Shown here: positions 7,580 to 16,162 of the stretch, one piece after another | Position numbering within the stretch: position 1 is the stretch's first letter | How the letters are laid out: the number at the start of each line of letters is the position of its first letter | Origin: VRUE01 sp963716735 | GTDB taxonomy: Bacteria; Actinomycetota; Thermoleophilia; Solirubrobacterales; 70-9 | Direction: 5' to 3' | DNA: 64,000 bases | Assembly (NCBI GenBank): GCA_963716735.1 | Contig: OY970321.1 | Coordinates: 1,984,001 to 2,048,000, forward strand | Made by a program: the position numbers and the translations under genes | Notes under the pieces: model-generated | Told to the model about the DNA's origin: nothing | Database searches by the model: none | What the model saw: only the letters and a program-made list of their open reading frames with translations

Positions 7580-8629
7580 CTAGCCAGGGCGCTCGAGCGC
7601 GCAGACGAACGGGGTCGGTGGGCGGAAATCCGCCACCTCTCCGAGTCTGCGGAAGATCACCGGCGCTGCCAGCGCGAGCAACGCGAGCAGTGCGGCGATG
7701 GGGACGAAGGAGGAGCTCCCGGCGCCGGACGCCCCGAGCTGGGTCTGAAGGGGAGAGCCGGGCGGAGGTGGCGGCCTATCGCCACCGGAAGGAGCGGGGT
7801 TCGCGAAGCGCTCGACGACGGAGGAGCCGCCGGCGGCTGCAACCGCAGCGGTCGGCACGAGCCTCAGATCGGCGGCAGAGGAACCGCTGGCGCCACTCAG
7901 CGGCAGCGGTCGCCACAGCGTCTCGAGGCCTCCGAACACGACGGGGCGTTGCATGAAAAGGCCATCCAGGCTGGTGTGGCGCTCAGCTCGGGGAGAATCG
8001 GCCCATGGCAGGCTCGGGGCTGCCGGAGTCGCCCGGGGCGGGGAAGCACCGAAGCCGACTCCGGACAGCCCCCCGGCCGGCGGCAGCACGGTCTGGGTGC
8101 TCTCCGCAGCGACCAGGTCAAGAGCTTTGTCAACGGCTTTGCCCTTCAAGGCTTCATTCGTCTCGTGAAGTGCGTCGGTAGCTCCGTTGAGCGCCGAGCC
8201 CAGATCGTGGGACGGCGTATCGAGGTGGCTGGTGGGCGCGACCCGATCGACGGCCTTCGCCGCGGTTTCGACAATCGGCTGGGTCGTTGAGGTTGCAGCC
8301 GCTGCGACTTTCTTCACCGTTTCCACGGGGGTATCCGTCGCCCGCTCGGCCTCCGTCTGCACCTGTTCCAGCTCCTCGGGCACTGAGGGCACCGGTTCCG
8401 GCTCCTCGGCCGGCACTGCAACAGGTTCCGGAGAGGCGGGTTCCGGCGTGGGAGTCGCTTGGTCGGAGGTAGGAGCTTCCATGGCCGCCGCCGCGATCGT
8501 GGTCATGGCATCCGTCCCTTCGGCATCGGCGCGGGTAGAGCACAGGAAGAGCAGCGCCATCAGCGGCGCGGCTGCAGCAAGGGCGAGGGTGAGTCGGCGG
8601 CGGGAAATATGTCGGCTCGAGTACTGCAC
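7580..8629 (-). CDS. Secreted Pro/Ala-rich protein with C-terminal membrane anchor
   Basis: A 349-aa protein starting at GTG. It has an N-terminal signal-like segment (RLTLALAAAAPLMALLFLCS), a long Pro/Glu/Ala-rich low-complexity region (residues about 50-130), a less biased middle, and a C-terminal hydrophobic helix (IAALLALLALAAPVIF, about residues 310-326) followed by a basic tail ending in FVCALERPG. The layout suggests export and retention at the membrane by the C-terminal helix. The function is unknown. It is the likely first gene of a unit with the repeat protein at 5922-7499. Confidence 0.75.
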   Translation of the reverse strand: MQYSSRHISRRRLTLALAAAAPLMALLFLCSTRADAEGTDAMTTIAAAAMEAPTSDQATPTPEPASPEPVAVPAEEPEPVPSVPEELEQVQTEAERATDTPVETVKKVAAAATSTTQPIVETAAKAVDRVAPTSHLDTPSHDLGSALNGATDALHETNEALKGKAVDKALDLVAAESTQTVLPPAGGLSGVGFGASPPRATPAAPSLPWADSPRAERHTSLDGLFMQRPVVFGGLETLWRPLPLSGASGSSAADLRLVPTAAVAAAGGSSVVERFANPAPSGGDRPPPPPGSPLQTQLGASGAGSSSFVPIAALLALLALAAPVIFRRLGEVADFRPPTPFVCALERPG

Positions 8630-8779
8630 GACCTAGCGAGAGTACCCAATATTTGTCCAAAATCACCCTAAATTCTAAAGTCGCGCCAAGACTCCACGTC
8701 AGGTTGAACCTGGCTGTTAAAGCGAAAACCCTGCATATGGCGAATCGATTGGAAGGCGAGTCCGCCGGGGCTCAAATTG
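8630..8779. promoter_or_regulatory. AT-rich upstream region of the Pro-rich protein gene
   Basis: This 150-bp stretch is noticeably richer in A and T than its surroundings (especially 8645-8700). It lies upstream of the minus-strand gene starting at 8629 and probably contains its promoter. I could not identify convincing -35/-10 boxes. No other gene is seen here. Confidence 0.35.
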
Positions 8780-9547
8780 TTAAGAAGGCCCCCGCTGACA
8801 GCGCGGGCACCAGTAGGTGCGGCGGTTGGCATCTCCCTGACCGCGAGCAGCGATCGAGGTGCCGCAGCGCGGGCAGGGCTGACCGGCGCGGTGGTAGACG
8901 GCGGGCTTGTTGCGACCGCTCGCGACCGATTCCTGCATCAGGCGCCTGGCGGCCTCTAGTACATCCCGGAGCTCCACTTCCGAGAGCTCGACGATGGGGC
9001 GCCATGGGTCGGCCCCCGCGGCGAAGCAGGCCTCGCTCTTGAAGATGTTGCCGATGCCGGCGATCAGCCGCTGGTCGAGCAGCGCGTCGCCCAGCTCGCG
9101 ATCCGGTGAGGCACCGAGGCCGTTGAGTACCGCCGGGAGATCGAACTCGGGCGCGAGGATGTCGGGCCCGAGACGGGCCAGAACGGGGTCACGGCGCAGC
9201 CGGCCTGCGCTCAGGACCCGCAGGGTCGGGCCGCCGAACTGAACCGCCTGGACCGAGTCGCCATCCAGGGTCACCCAGGCGGCCGAGGCCGGCTTGCGCC
9301 AGCGCTCATCCGGCTGGACTATCTGCCACGAGCCGCTCATGCCGAGGTGGCTGTGGAGAACGAGCTCACCGAAGTGGAGCAGCAGTTGCTTGCCCCGTGC
9401 CTCTACCCGCTGCAGACGAAGGCCGTCGAGTCGCTCGACCCCGGCGGCGCGTCCACGGCTGTTGCCGCTCCGGACCTTCAGGTCTTGGCCGCCAACCGCC
9501 GCATCGATTCGCCTCGCGGTCCGCAGGATCGTGTCGCCCTCTGCCAT
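8780..9547 (-). CDS. Nei/Fpg-family DNA glycosylase with Ala at the nucleophile position
   Basis: A 255-aa base-excision repair enzyme of the endonuclease VIII (Nei2-like) group, expected to excise oxidised bases and cleave the AP site. It has the N-terminus M-A-E-G-D-T, the helix-two-turn-helix segment LLDQRLIAGIGNIFKSE, and a C-terminal zinc finger with Cys225, Cys228, Cys247 and Cys250. Family members normally have Pro at residue 2, whose amine is the catalytic nucleophile. Here codon 2 is GCA (Ala), while Glu3 is kept. A primary amine could still act, as Val2 does in NEIL3, but activity may be altered. Confidence 0.9.
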   Translation of the reverse strand: MAEGDTILRTARRIDAAVGGQDLKVRSGNSRGRAAGVERLDGLRLQRVEARGKQLLLHFGELVLHSHLGMSGSWQIVQPDERWRKPASAAWVTLDGDSVQAVQFGGPTLRVLSAGRLRRDPVLARLGPDILAPEFDLPAVLNGLGASPDRELGDALLDQRLIAGIGNIFKSEACFAAGADPWRPIVELSEVELRDVLEAARRLMQESVASGRNKPAVYHRAGQPCPRCGTSIAARGQGDANRRTYWCPRCQRGPS

Positions 9548-9628
9548 AGGTTCAAATGCACAGCGAACGGGAAAAGACGGTGGCGCCGGGGCGAGTTGGG
9601 AGGTCTCGTCCCGGCGCCGACCGCTGTC

Positions 9629-12502
9629 CTACTGGTTTTGCTTCTTGTTGCCCCCGCGACAGGCGGGGATGTTGAGCCGCAGGTTGTTCGCCCTCACCCG
9701 CCGGCTGTTCTGCGCCAGCAGGTTGAGGAATCCGTTGGTCGGCCGGCCACAGAGGTTCCGCGAGTTGACCAGCAGACCCTTGTCGCCGCCCTTCATGTTG
9801 AGGATGAACTTGTTGACCGCCACGTCGGGGGTGTTGTTGAACACCGTCTTGAGGCGACCGTGCGCGGAGCTGATCACGCCGCGCAGCTGGATCGGGACCT
9901 GGCCGCGCAGGTTGACCAGCAGGTCCGGCAGTTCGTGGTCGGATGAGGTCAGGTAGACCGGACCCTTGAGCTTGCCCTCGAGCAGGGGCGAGGTCGCTTC
10001 GGCGTTCCCGTAGATCGAGTTCTTCGGGCATTCGTTGGCGGCCAGCTGGACCCTCGTGCAGATCGTTTTGATGTGACTCTGATCGAGGATCGTCGCCCGC
10101 GGCAGGATGAACGCCGCCCGCCGTAGGTTGGCGTCGCCGTTGCGGGCTTGGACGATCGCCCGGAACCTCGGGTTCTGCGCCCGCTGGGTCTGCTTTTTGC
10201 CACCGAAGATCCGGGCAAAGAAGCTCGGCCCGAATTTCAGTTTGCCGCATTCGCTGGCGCGGTAGTCGACGCTCCGGTTCGACTTGAACCAGGCACCCGG
10301 GTTGGCCGGGTCGCTGCCACCTCCGAAGATCGACGAGTTGATTGGGAACGCCTGGCGGCAGGTGGTCGAGTTGACCGTGAAGTCCGTGCGGTCGATCGAG
10401 ACGTCGACCGATCGGACGTCGAGCTTCACGCCCCCGAATATGAACGGGATCGGGTCGGAGACGGCGTGGACTTCGGCCGTTGCCGGATCGACGTAGGCGG
10501 CGGCCCGGACCACGTCGGTGCCGAGGTCGAAGGGTCCGGCGACGGCCGGGACCACGAAGACCATGCTGATCGGCGCGCCCTTGTAGGGGCCGGCGAGATA
10601 GGCCTTGCCGGGAGTGTGGAACGGAGTCGAGCCGGAGCCGACCGCAACGTCGACCTTGCCGATCTCGCTACTCCCCGGGCAACTTGGCGATGCCTGCTCG
10701 GATTGACCGCTTGCTTTTTCCGCCGCCGCGATGCTTCCCTCGGAGCAGTACTTGACACCCTTCAGCTTGGCAACCAGGCCGGGGGGCAGCGTCGCTTCGA
10801 TCCTGCGGATCTCCTGGGCGCCGTCGGGCCGCGTGACGTGCAGCCCGAACGAGCTGAAGGAGCCCGCCTTCGATTGCTGCACACCGGCGGTGTAGGTCGG
10901 GCTGAACGGACGATCGCCGAGGGTTTTCGGACATGGTCCGCCACCTGGCAACGTGTTGAGGTTGAACTGAAGGTTCGATCCTTCGCCGGGAGGAACTTCT
11001 TCGCCCGGCCGGGACCACGGAACGAATTTCGCGGAGGAGGTGTGTGGTCCGCAGGTGTCAGGTGAGGTCAGCGCGCCACGCGCTCCGCCATCGATGTGAA
11101 CTTTGAACGAGTTGAACGGGGCCTGCGGGTTTTCCGGGACCACGACCGTCAGCTGACCGGTCTGCAGGTTCGGGAAGACGTGCCCGACCAGGCGCACGTT
11201 GACTCCGTAACGGGTGTTGAAGGCGTGGATGAAGACCCGGAACTGGTTGCCCGACTGCGGTTCCTGGCTGGTCGGTGCGGCGACATAGACGTCGCCGCCG
11301 AGCGGTTGGTCGAGCGCTTTGGTTTCGACCTCGACCGAGCCGATCCGCGAGGAGGCCGGGCATTTGATCGGGTCGTCGGTGCCCTGCTTGTACTGGGCGT
11401 CGGTACACGGGGTCAGCCCGTTCGCGAGTGAGGGGTTGATGCCGGCGCCTTCAGGCAGCGTGACTTTTGCCGTCAGCAGATGGGAGTTGGCACGCGTGTT
11501 CGCTTCCAGCTGGTCCGGCATCCGCACGTCGATGGTGGCCGGTTCGGGCGAGTCGGTCGAGCCGCTCGAGGTGGCGTCGAGCTGGACGTTGAATGGAGTC
11601 GAGTCGCATTCGTCGGCACCGACTTTGGTCGTGAAGCTGGCGGAGTCTTCGGCGCCGCCGTGCGCTTTGACGTGGATGGCCGTGGTCTGCCCGCCGGCGC
11701 AGTTGCTCGGCATCGTCAGGTAGGTCCCGTTGCCGAACGGCGCGCCTTTGTTCCCTTCGAAGACGAGGCGGGAGCCGACGATCGGAGGATGGGCGGCGGT
11801 TCCGTCAGGGGCGTGGATGTCGCTGATCGTGAACCTGACGTGCTGGTCTTTCGGGTCCAGGTCGCCCACGATGATCGTCGGTTCACCTGGTGCGCTGGTG
11901 GGGAACCCGACCATCGACGGGACCCCGTCGAACGACACCAGGTTGTAGACGGGGAGTTTGGCCCGCGTGTTCTCGCAGGGGACGGGGGTGGTGCCACCTT
12001 CGAGGCAGGGTGGCGCCTGCGATGCGACGGTCAGGTAGTTGAAGCCGACTATCGAGAGGGGGGAGCAGGTAGGTGCCGGCGTCGCGCTCAGTTCTGCGAC
12101 GGTGCACTTGACCGCCGAGGCCTCGGGATTCACACCCAGGCCTTCCGGCGTGTCGACGACGATTTCTTCGACGAACCCTTCAGGGAAGCCTTCGGTCGCA
12201 GGTGCCCCCATCGTGTTGAGGGTGAAGTCGGTGAGGCCAAAGGGAGGGTGGCCGGCCGCTTCGGTGAAGAACTTGTCTTCGGTGTCTTTAGTGCACTGTT
12301 CTGGATCTTTGGGAATCGGGAACGGCGCTTTGATCGCGCCCGGAGCACCCGGAACCAGCGGAGTGTCTACGTTTTCCGCGCACGTCAGCGCTTCCCAGCT
12401 GGCGATGCCAAATGCCGCCTTCGCGGGTGAGGCGCCGAGCGCAAAGACAAGAAATGCGGCGACGAGAACGAGCAGCCCAACAGGACCACGCTTGCTTCTC
12501 AT
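9629..12502 (-). CDS. Large secreted protein of the same family as the gene at the right end
   Basis: A 957-aa exported protein. The ATG at 12502 is chosen because a strong GGAGGAGAG Shine-Dalgarno lies about 5 nt upstream and a signal peptide follows (GLLVLVAAFLVFALGASPAKA). The body is Pro/Gly/Thr-rich with scattered paired cysteines and repeated beta-domain phrases (ATIDVRMPDQLEANT, GGDVYVAAPTSQEPQSG, AGPFDLGTDVVRAAAYVDP). It shares order and motifs with the product at 61616-64000 (AGPFDxGT...VxxxxxDPIPxI; TPDTCG/TPSTCG-type). No catalytic motif is seen. Probably a cell-surface or extracellular matrix protein. Confidence 0.85.
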   Translation of the reverse strand: MRSKRGPVGLLVLVAAFLVFALGASPAKAAFGIASWEALTCAENVDTPLVPGAPGAIKAPFPIPKDPEQCTKDTEDKFFTEAAGHPPFGLTDFTLNTMGAPATEGFPEGFVEEIVVDTPEGLGVNPEASAVKCTVAELSATPAPTCSPLSIVGFNYLTVASQAPPCLEGGTTPVPCENTRAKLPVYNLVSFDGVPSMVGFPTSAPGEPTIIVGDLDPKDQHVRFTISDIHAPDGTAAHPPIVGSRLVFEGNKGAPFGNGTYLTMPSNCAGGQTTAIHVKAHGGAEDSASFTTKVGADECDSTPFNVQLDATSSGSTDSPEPATIDVRMPDQLEANTRANSHLLTAKVTLPEGAGINPSLANGLTPCTDAQYKQGTDDPIKCPASSRIGSVEVETKALDQPLGGDVYVAAPTSQEPQSGNQFRVFIHAFNTRYGVNVRLVGHVFPNLQTGQLTVVVPENPQAPFNSFKVHIDGGARGALTSPDTCGPHTSSAKFVPWSRPGEEVPPGEGSNLQFNLNTLPGGGPCPKTLGDRPFSPTYTAGVQQSKAGSFSSFGLHVTRPDGAQEIRRIEATLPPGLVAKLKGVKYCSEGSIAAAEKASGQSEQASPSCPGSSEIGKVDVAVGSGSTPFHTPGKAYLAGPYKGAPISMVFVVPAVAGPFDLGTDVVRAAAYVDPATAEVHAVSDPIPFIFGGVKLDVRSVDVSIDRTDFTVNSTTCRQAFPINSSIFGGGSDPANPGAWFKSNRSVDYRASECGKLKFGPSFFARIFGGKKQTQRAQNPRFRAIVQARNGDANLRRAAFILPRATILDQSHIKTICTRVQLAANECPKNSIYGNAEATSPLLEGKLKGPVYLTSSDHELPDLLVNLRGQVPIQLRGVISSAHGRLKTVFNNTPDVAVNKFILNMKGGDKGLLVNSRNLCGRPTNGFLNLLAQNSRRVRANNLRLNIPACRGGNKKQNQ

Positions 12503-12602
12503 ATAAGACTCTCCTCCAAAGACGGGTTTCCAAAAAAGCACTACCCGCCTCCCGCAGTTAGAAACGGTACACCACGGAGCACCTGGACTCCATCGGGGAT
12601 AA

Positions 12603-13571
12603 CTACGTATTGGCCAACGAGGTCCAGAGATGTTCCTCCGCCTCGGCTACGCGGTTGGCCGCTGTGTCGATTTGGCGCCAGAGGGTGGGCTTGGGATCGC
12701 CGTGCTCGCTCGCGGCGTGGAAGGCGTTTGCCAGGTCGGTCCAGGCGGTGGCGGCATCAGCGGCGAGCGGGGCCTCGGGGCGCCCCGCCTCTTCCAGAAA
12801 CCGTGAGTACATCAACCTGAAGGCACTGCCGCCGGTGCCGCGGCGCTCGATCACCTGGTAGCCGAAGCGGGCGCACCACTGCCAGTCCTCGGCGACTTCC
12901 GGCCAGGAGCCCGCCTCGGCGGCGAGGCGGTTCACCGCATCCATGCCGGAGAAGTTCCGGAACTCGGGTTCGACCATCGCCCGTGCGGCGCGCTCGATCG
13001 CCGCCGGGGTCGCCTCGGCCAAGCGCTCGGGCGAGACCTCGCCCGTGACCGTGAACATGTGACCGGAGAGCGGGTATGCGGGATGCTCGCTGTGGCGCGC
13101 CTTGTCGAGGTTCTCGAGCCTGGTCGTCTGCAACTGCTCGAAGCCGGTGTCGGAAAGGTATGCCACCTCCTCGTCGTAGCCGGCGAGGACCACGGCGTGG
13201 CCGGGAAAGTGGGCCGAGTTGCCGTAGTGGTCGAGGTAGTAGAGGTCGGTGAGGAGGAGTGCGGGCCTGCCGGCATCGACCTCGGCGCGGGCAGCGACCC
13301 AGGCTCCGTCGTCGCCCAGATCGAAGGTGCGCAGCTCGAGCGCCGCCCCGGTCAGCTCGTCGAAGTTCTCCTCGAGGCGCGCGGTGCGGCCGTTGAACCA
13401 GCGGGTGGGTGAGGCGTCCTCGATCGTCACGTAGTAGAAGCAGGCGCCGGCGCCGAGGCCGAACGCCATCTCCTCGCTCAGCTCGACGCCGTGGAAGGCG
13501 AGGAGGTTGCGCAGGGCGGCCGAGCCGCAGTGGTGGCCGGGGGTGTGGGTGTAGCCGGGAACGAAAGGCAT
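12603..13571 (-). CDS. BtrH N-terminal/DUF4872-like papain-fold protein
   Basis: A 322-aa cytoplasmic protein. The N-terminus has a papain-like cysteine motif (HHCGSAALRNLL, Cys15), a later TDLYYLDHYGNS strand and PGHAVVLAGYD (His125), as in the BtrH_N family. BtrH transfers an acyl group from carrier protein to an aminoglycoside in butirosin synthesis. The C-terminal half (MDAVNRLAAEAGSWPEVAEDWQWCARFGYQVIERRG) fits DUF4872. No biosynthetic cluster surrounds it, so the substrate is unknown; the residues support an acyltransferase or peptidase-like role. Divergently arranged with the PAP2 gene. Confidence 0.8.
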   Translation of the reverse strand: MPFVPGYTHTPGHHCGSAALRNLLAFHGVELSEEMAFGLGAGACFYYVTIEDASPTRWFNGRTARLEENFDELTGAALELRTFDLGDDGAWVAARAEVDAGRPALLLTDLYYLDHYGNSAHFPGHAVVLAGYDEEVAYLSDTGFEQLQTTRLENLDKARHSEHPAYPLSGHMFTVTGEVSPERLAEATPAAIERAARAMVEPEFRNFSGMDAVNRLAAEAGSWPEVAEDWQWCARFGYQVIERRGTGGSAFRLMYSRFLEEAGRPEAPLAADAATAWTDLANAFHAASEHGDPKPTLWRQIDTAANRVAEAEEHLWTSLANT

Positions 13572-13597
13572 GCCCCGCGGATTATCCTGCTCCGCCA

Positions 13598-14092
13598 GTG
13601 GAGACCGCCGAGCTCAGACTGCTGCGCGCGATGCGAACCCGGGGGCACTCCCCCGCGACCGAGCGCGCCGCGAAGCTCCTCGGCAAGGCCGGCAACAACG
13701 GCGCGGTCTGGGTCGCGATCGGAGTGACGCTGGCGATCGTCGACGGCGCTCACCGCGAAGCGTGGCTGATCTGCGCCGCGCTCGGCCCGCTCGCGATCGG
13801 GCTCAACTACGTCGTCAAGCTGATCGTCAAGCGGCCGCGGCCGGTGTTGGAGGGGCTGCCGCCGCTCGGCGGCGCGCCCAGCTCGCTCAGCTTCCCGTCG
13901 GCGCACGCGACCTCTTCATTCGCCGTGGCCACGGCGATGACCCGGGTCGAGCCACTGGGCGCGCTGGCGTTCGTTCTGGCCTTTGCTCTCGCCCTGGGCC
14001 GCCCCTACTTGGGGATGCATTACCCGTCCGACGTCCTGGTCGGCGCCGTGCTCGGCGTCGCCCTCGGCCTGATCGTTCCCCTCTCGCTGTGA
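13598..14092 (+). CDS. PAP2-family membrane phosphatase
   Basis: A 164-aa integral membrane protein with the lipid phosphatase signature in three blocks: KLIVKRPRP, SFPSAHATSS and GRPYLGMHYPSDVLVG. Hydrophobic helices lie between them. Likely substrates are undecaprenyl pyrophosphate or phosphatidic acid derivatives, and it is short compared with many PAP2 enzymes. The GTG at 13598 is the first in-frame start after the divergent gene's ATG at 13571. Its stop overlaps the ychF GTG by 4 nt (GTGA), so translation of the two is probably coupled. Confidence 0.85.
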   Translation: METAELRLLRAMRTRGHSPATERAAKLLGKAGNNGAVWVAIGVTLAIVDGAHREAWLICAALGPLAIGLNYVVKLIVKRPRPVLEGLPPLGGAPSSLSFPSAHATSSFAVATAMTRVEPLGALAFVLAFALALGRPYLGMHYPSDVLVGAVLGVALGLIVPLSL

Positions 14093-15162
14093 AGGTCGGC
14101 ATCGTCGGCCTGCCCAACGCGGGCAAGTCGACCCTCTTCAACGCTCTGACCAAGGGCGGCGCCCAGACCGGCGACTACCCATTCACGACGATCGAGCCCA
14201 ACGTGGCGATTGCCCAGGTGCCGGACGAGCGCCTCGGCCGGATCGGCGAGACCGTGCGCAGCTCCGAGCTCGTGCCGGCGACGATCTCGTTCCACGACAT
14301 CGCCGGTCTGGTCAAGGGCGCCTCCGAAGGGGAGGGGTTGGGCAACCAGTTCCTCGCCTCGATCCGCGAGACCGATGCGATCTGCCACGTCGTTCGCTGT
14401 CACGCCGATTCCGGCGTGCCCCACCCAGATGGCCGCGTCGACCCGCTGGCCGACATCGAGACGATCGAGACCGAGCTGATCCTCTCCGACTACGACCAGG
14501 CGGACCGCCGCCTGGACCGGGTGCGGAAGGGGGCGAAGTCGGGCGATGCCGAGGCGGTGGCCGAGCGCGACTGGCTGGAGCAGGTGGTCGAGGCCCTCGC
14601 GGCCGGCAAGCCGGCCCGCTCGATACCCGTCCCGGATGCAGCGACCCACGGCCCGGCCAACCTGCAGGCGCTGACCTCGAAGCCGATCCTCTACGTCGCC
14701 AACGTCGACGAGGGCGACGCCGAGCCACCCGAGGCGGTCGCCTCCCACGCCGCCCAGGTCGGTGCTGGCGTGGTCGCGGTCAGCGCCCGGATTGAGGGCG
14801 AGCTGGCCGAGCTGGACCCCGCCGAAGCGGAGGAGATGCGCGAGTCCTACGGGGTCGAGGGCTCCGGCCTCGCCCGTCTGGTCCGCGCCGCCTATGACCT
14901 GCTCGAGCTGATCACCTTCTTCACCGCCGGCGAGGACAAGGAAGCCGTCGCCCGGCCGCTGTGGCGCGGCGCCACCGCCCTCGAGGCCGCCGGGACGATC
15001 CACACCGAGATCCAGGACGCCTTCATCAAAGCCGAGGTGATCGGCTGGCAGGCGTTGGTCGAGTGCGGTGGCTACGCCGCCGGCCGCGATCGCGGCGTAC
15101 TCCGCATCGAGGGCCGCGACTACGTCGTTCAGGACGGTGACGTCATAACCATCAAGGTGTAG
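14089..15162 (+). CDS. ychF: Redox-regulated ATPase YchF
   Basis: A 357-aa Obg-family P-loop protein that prefers ATP and associates with ribosomes. G1 is GLPNAGKST (residues 7-15), G2/switch I is DYPFTTIEPN, G3 is DIAGLVKGASEGEGLGN, and the C-terminal TGS-like domain ends in RDYVVQDGDVITIKV. The length matches the family. The GTG start lies in the GTGA overlap with the PAP2 gene. A likely housekeeping gene. Confidence 0.96.
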   Translation: MKVGIVGLPNAGKSTLFNALTKGGAQTGDYPFTTIEPNVAIAQVPDERLGRIGETVRSSELVPATISFHDIAGLVKGASEGEGLGNQFLASIRETDAICHVVRCHADSGVPHPDGRVDPLADIETIETELILSDYDQADRRLDRVRKGAKSGDAEAVAERDWLEQVVEALAAGKPARSIPVPDAATHGPANLQALTSKPILYVANVDEGDAEPPEAVASHAAQVGAGVVAVSARIEGELAELDPAEAEEMRESYGVEGSGLARLVRAAYDLLELITFFTAGEDKEAVARPLWRGATALEAAGTIHTEIQDAFIKAEVIGWQALVECGGYAAGRDRGVLRIEGRDYVVQDGDVITIKV

Positions 15163-15172
15163 CGTCAGCGCA

Positions 15173-16162
15173 ATGGATCAGGGAGCGCGGTTCCCGCGGG
15201 TCGCCGAGAAGGCCGGCCACTACGAGAGCTTCTACGTCAAGGCCTGCCGGCCGGGTGGCGGGCAGGGGATCTGGATCCGCCACACCGTCCACAAGCGACC
15301 CGGCGCCGAGCCGAACGCCTCGATCTGGTTCGTCTTCTTCGACCGAGAGGCGGAGGCGCCGCGGGCGACCAAGGTCACGGTGCCGGCGGCTGAGCTCTCG
15401 GTGCCCTCAGGCTCTTGGATCAAAGTCGACGGGGCGGAGGTCGGGCCGGGCCGAGCGGTGGGCGCCGTCGACACCGATGCCGTCAAGGCTTCCTGGGAGC
15501 TCACCTTCTCCGGCGAGGCAGAGCCCTGCACGTACCTACCGTCCGATCGCCTCTACGAGACGCGGCTGCCCAAAACCAAGTTCGTCGCGCCCTTCCCGAA
15601 CGCCCGCTTCGACGGTCGCCTGGAGATCGCCGGCGAGACGGTCGAGATCGGCGACTGGCCGGGCATGATCGGCCACAACTGGGGCAGCGAGCACGCCGAG
15701 CGCTGGGTATGGCTGGAGGGCACGGGCTTCGAGGGCTCGCCCGACACCTACTTCGACGCCGGCGCCGCCCGGATAAAGCTCGGCCCCTGGACGACCCCGT
15801 GGGTGCCCTCCGGAATGCTGATGCTCGATGGCAAGGCTCACCGTCTGGGCGGCTTCGGCCATATCCGCGATGCTCAGATCGAAGAGTCCGCGGGCGAGTG
15901 CTCCTTCGTCCTGCCCGGCAAGGACATCGTCGTCCGTGGCAAGGTCTCCGCCCCCAAGAAGGACTTCGTCCGCTGGATCTACGCCGACCCCAAGGGCCCC
16001 GAGCACAACACGATCAACTGCTCGGTGGCGGACCTGGAGCTGACGGTAGAACGCCCCGCGTTGCCGGCGCTCAACCTATCCCTCCCGGCGGGTGGGGCTT
16101 ATGAGCTCGGCATGCGTGAGACCGACCATGGCATTCCGATCCAGCCTTACCCGGACGGTTGA
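15173..16162 (+). CDS. Lipocalin-like CrtC/AttH/tocopherol-cyclase-related protein
   Basis: A 329-aa soluble protein of mostly beta-strand pattern. The central motif MIGHNWGSEHAERWVWLEG (about residues 164-182) resembles the conserved core of the two-lipocalin-domain family that includes hydroxyneurosporene synthase CrtC, AttH and tocopherol cyclase. It probably binds or hydrates a hydrophobic isoprenoid-like ligand, but the reaction cannot be deduced. It follows ychF by 10 nt, and its 3' end overlaps the convergent SpoIID gene by 92 nt. Confidence 0.65.
   Translation: MDQGARFPRVAEKAGHYESFYVKACRPGGGQGIWIRHTVHKRPGAEPNASIWFVFFDREAEAPRATKVTVPAAELSVPSGSWIKVDGAEVGPGRAVGAVDTDAVKASWELTFSGEAEPCTYLPSDRLYETRLPKTKFVAPFPNARFDGRLEIAGETVEIGDWPGMIGHNWGSEHAERWVWLEGTGFEGSPDTYFDAGAARIKLGPWTTPWVPSGMLMLDGKAHRLGGFGHIRDAQIEESAGECSFVLPGKDIVVRGKVSAPKKDFVRWIYADPKGPEHNTINCSVADLELTVERPALPALNLSLPAGGAYELGMRETDHGIPIQPYPDG

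Noticed and set aside
8703..8760. A small gene upstream of the Pro-rich protein gene
   Set aside because: The plus-strand frame here runs into the antisense of the glycosylase gene and has no ribosome site.
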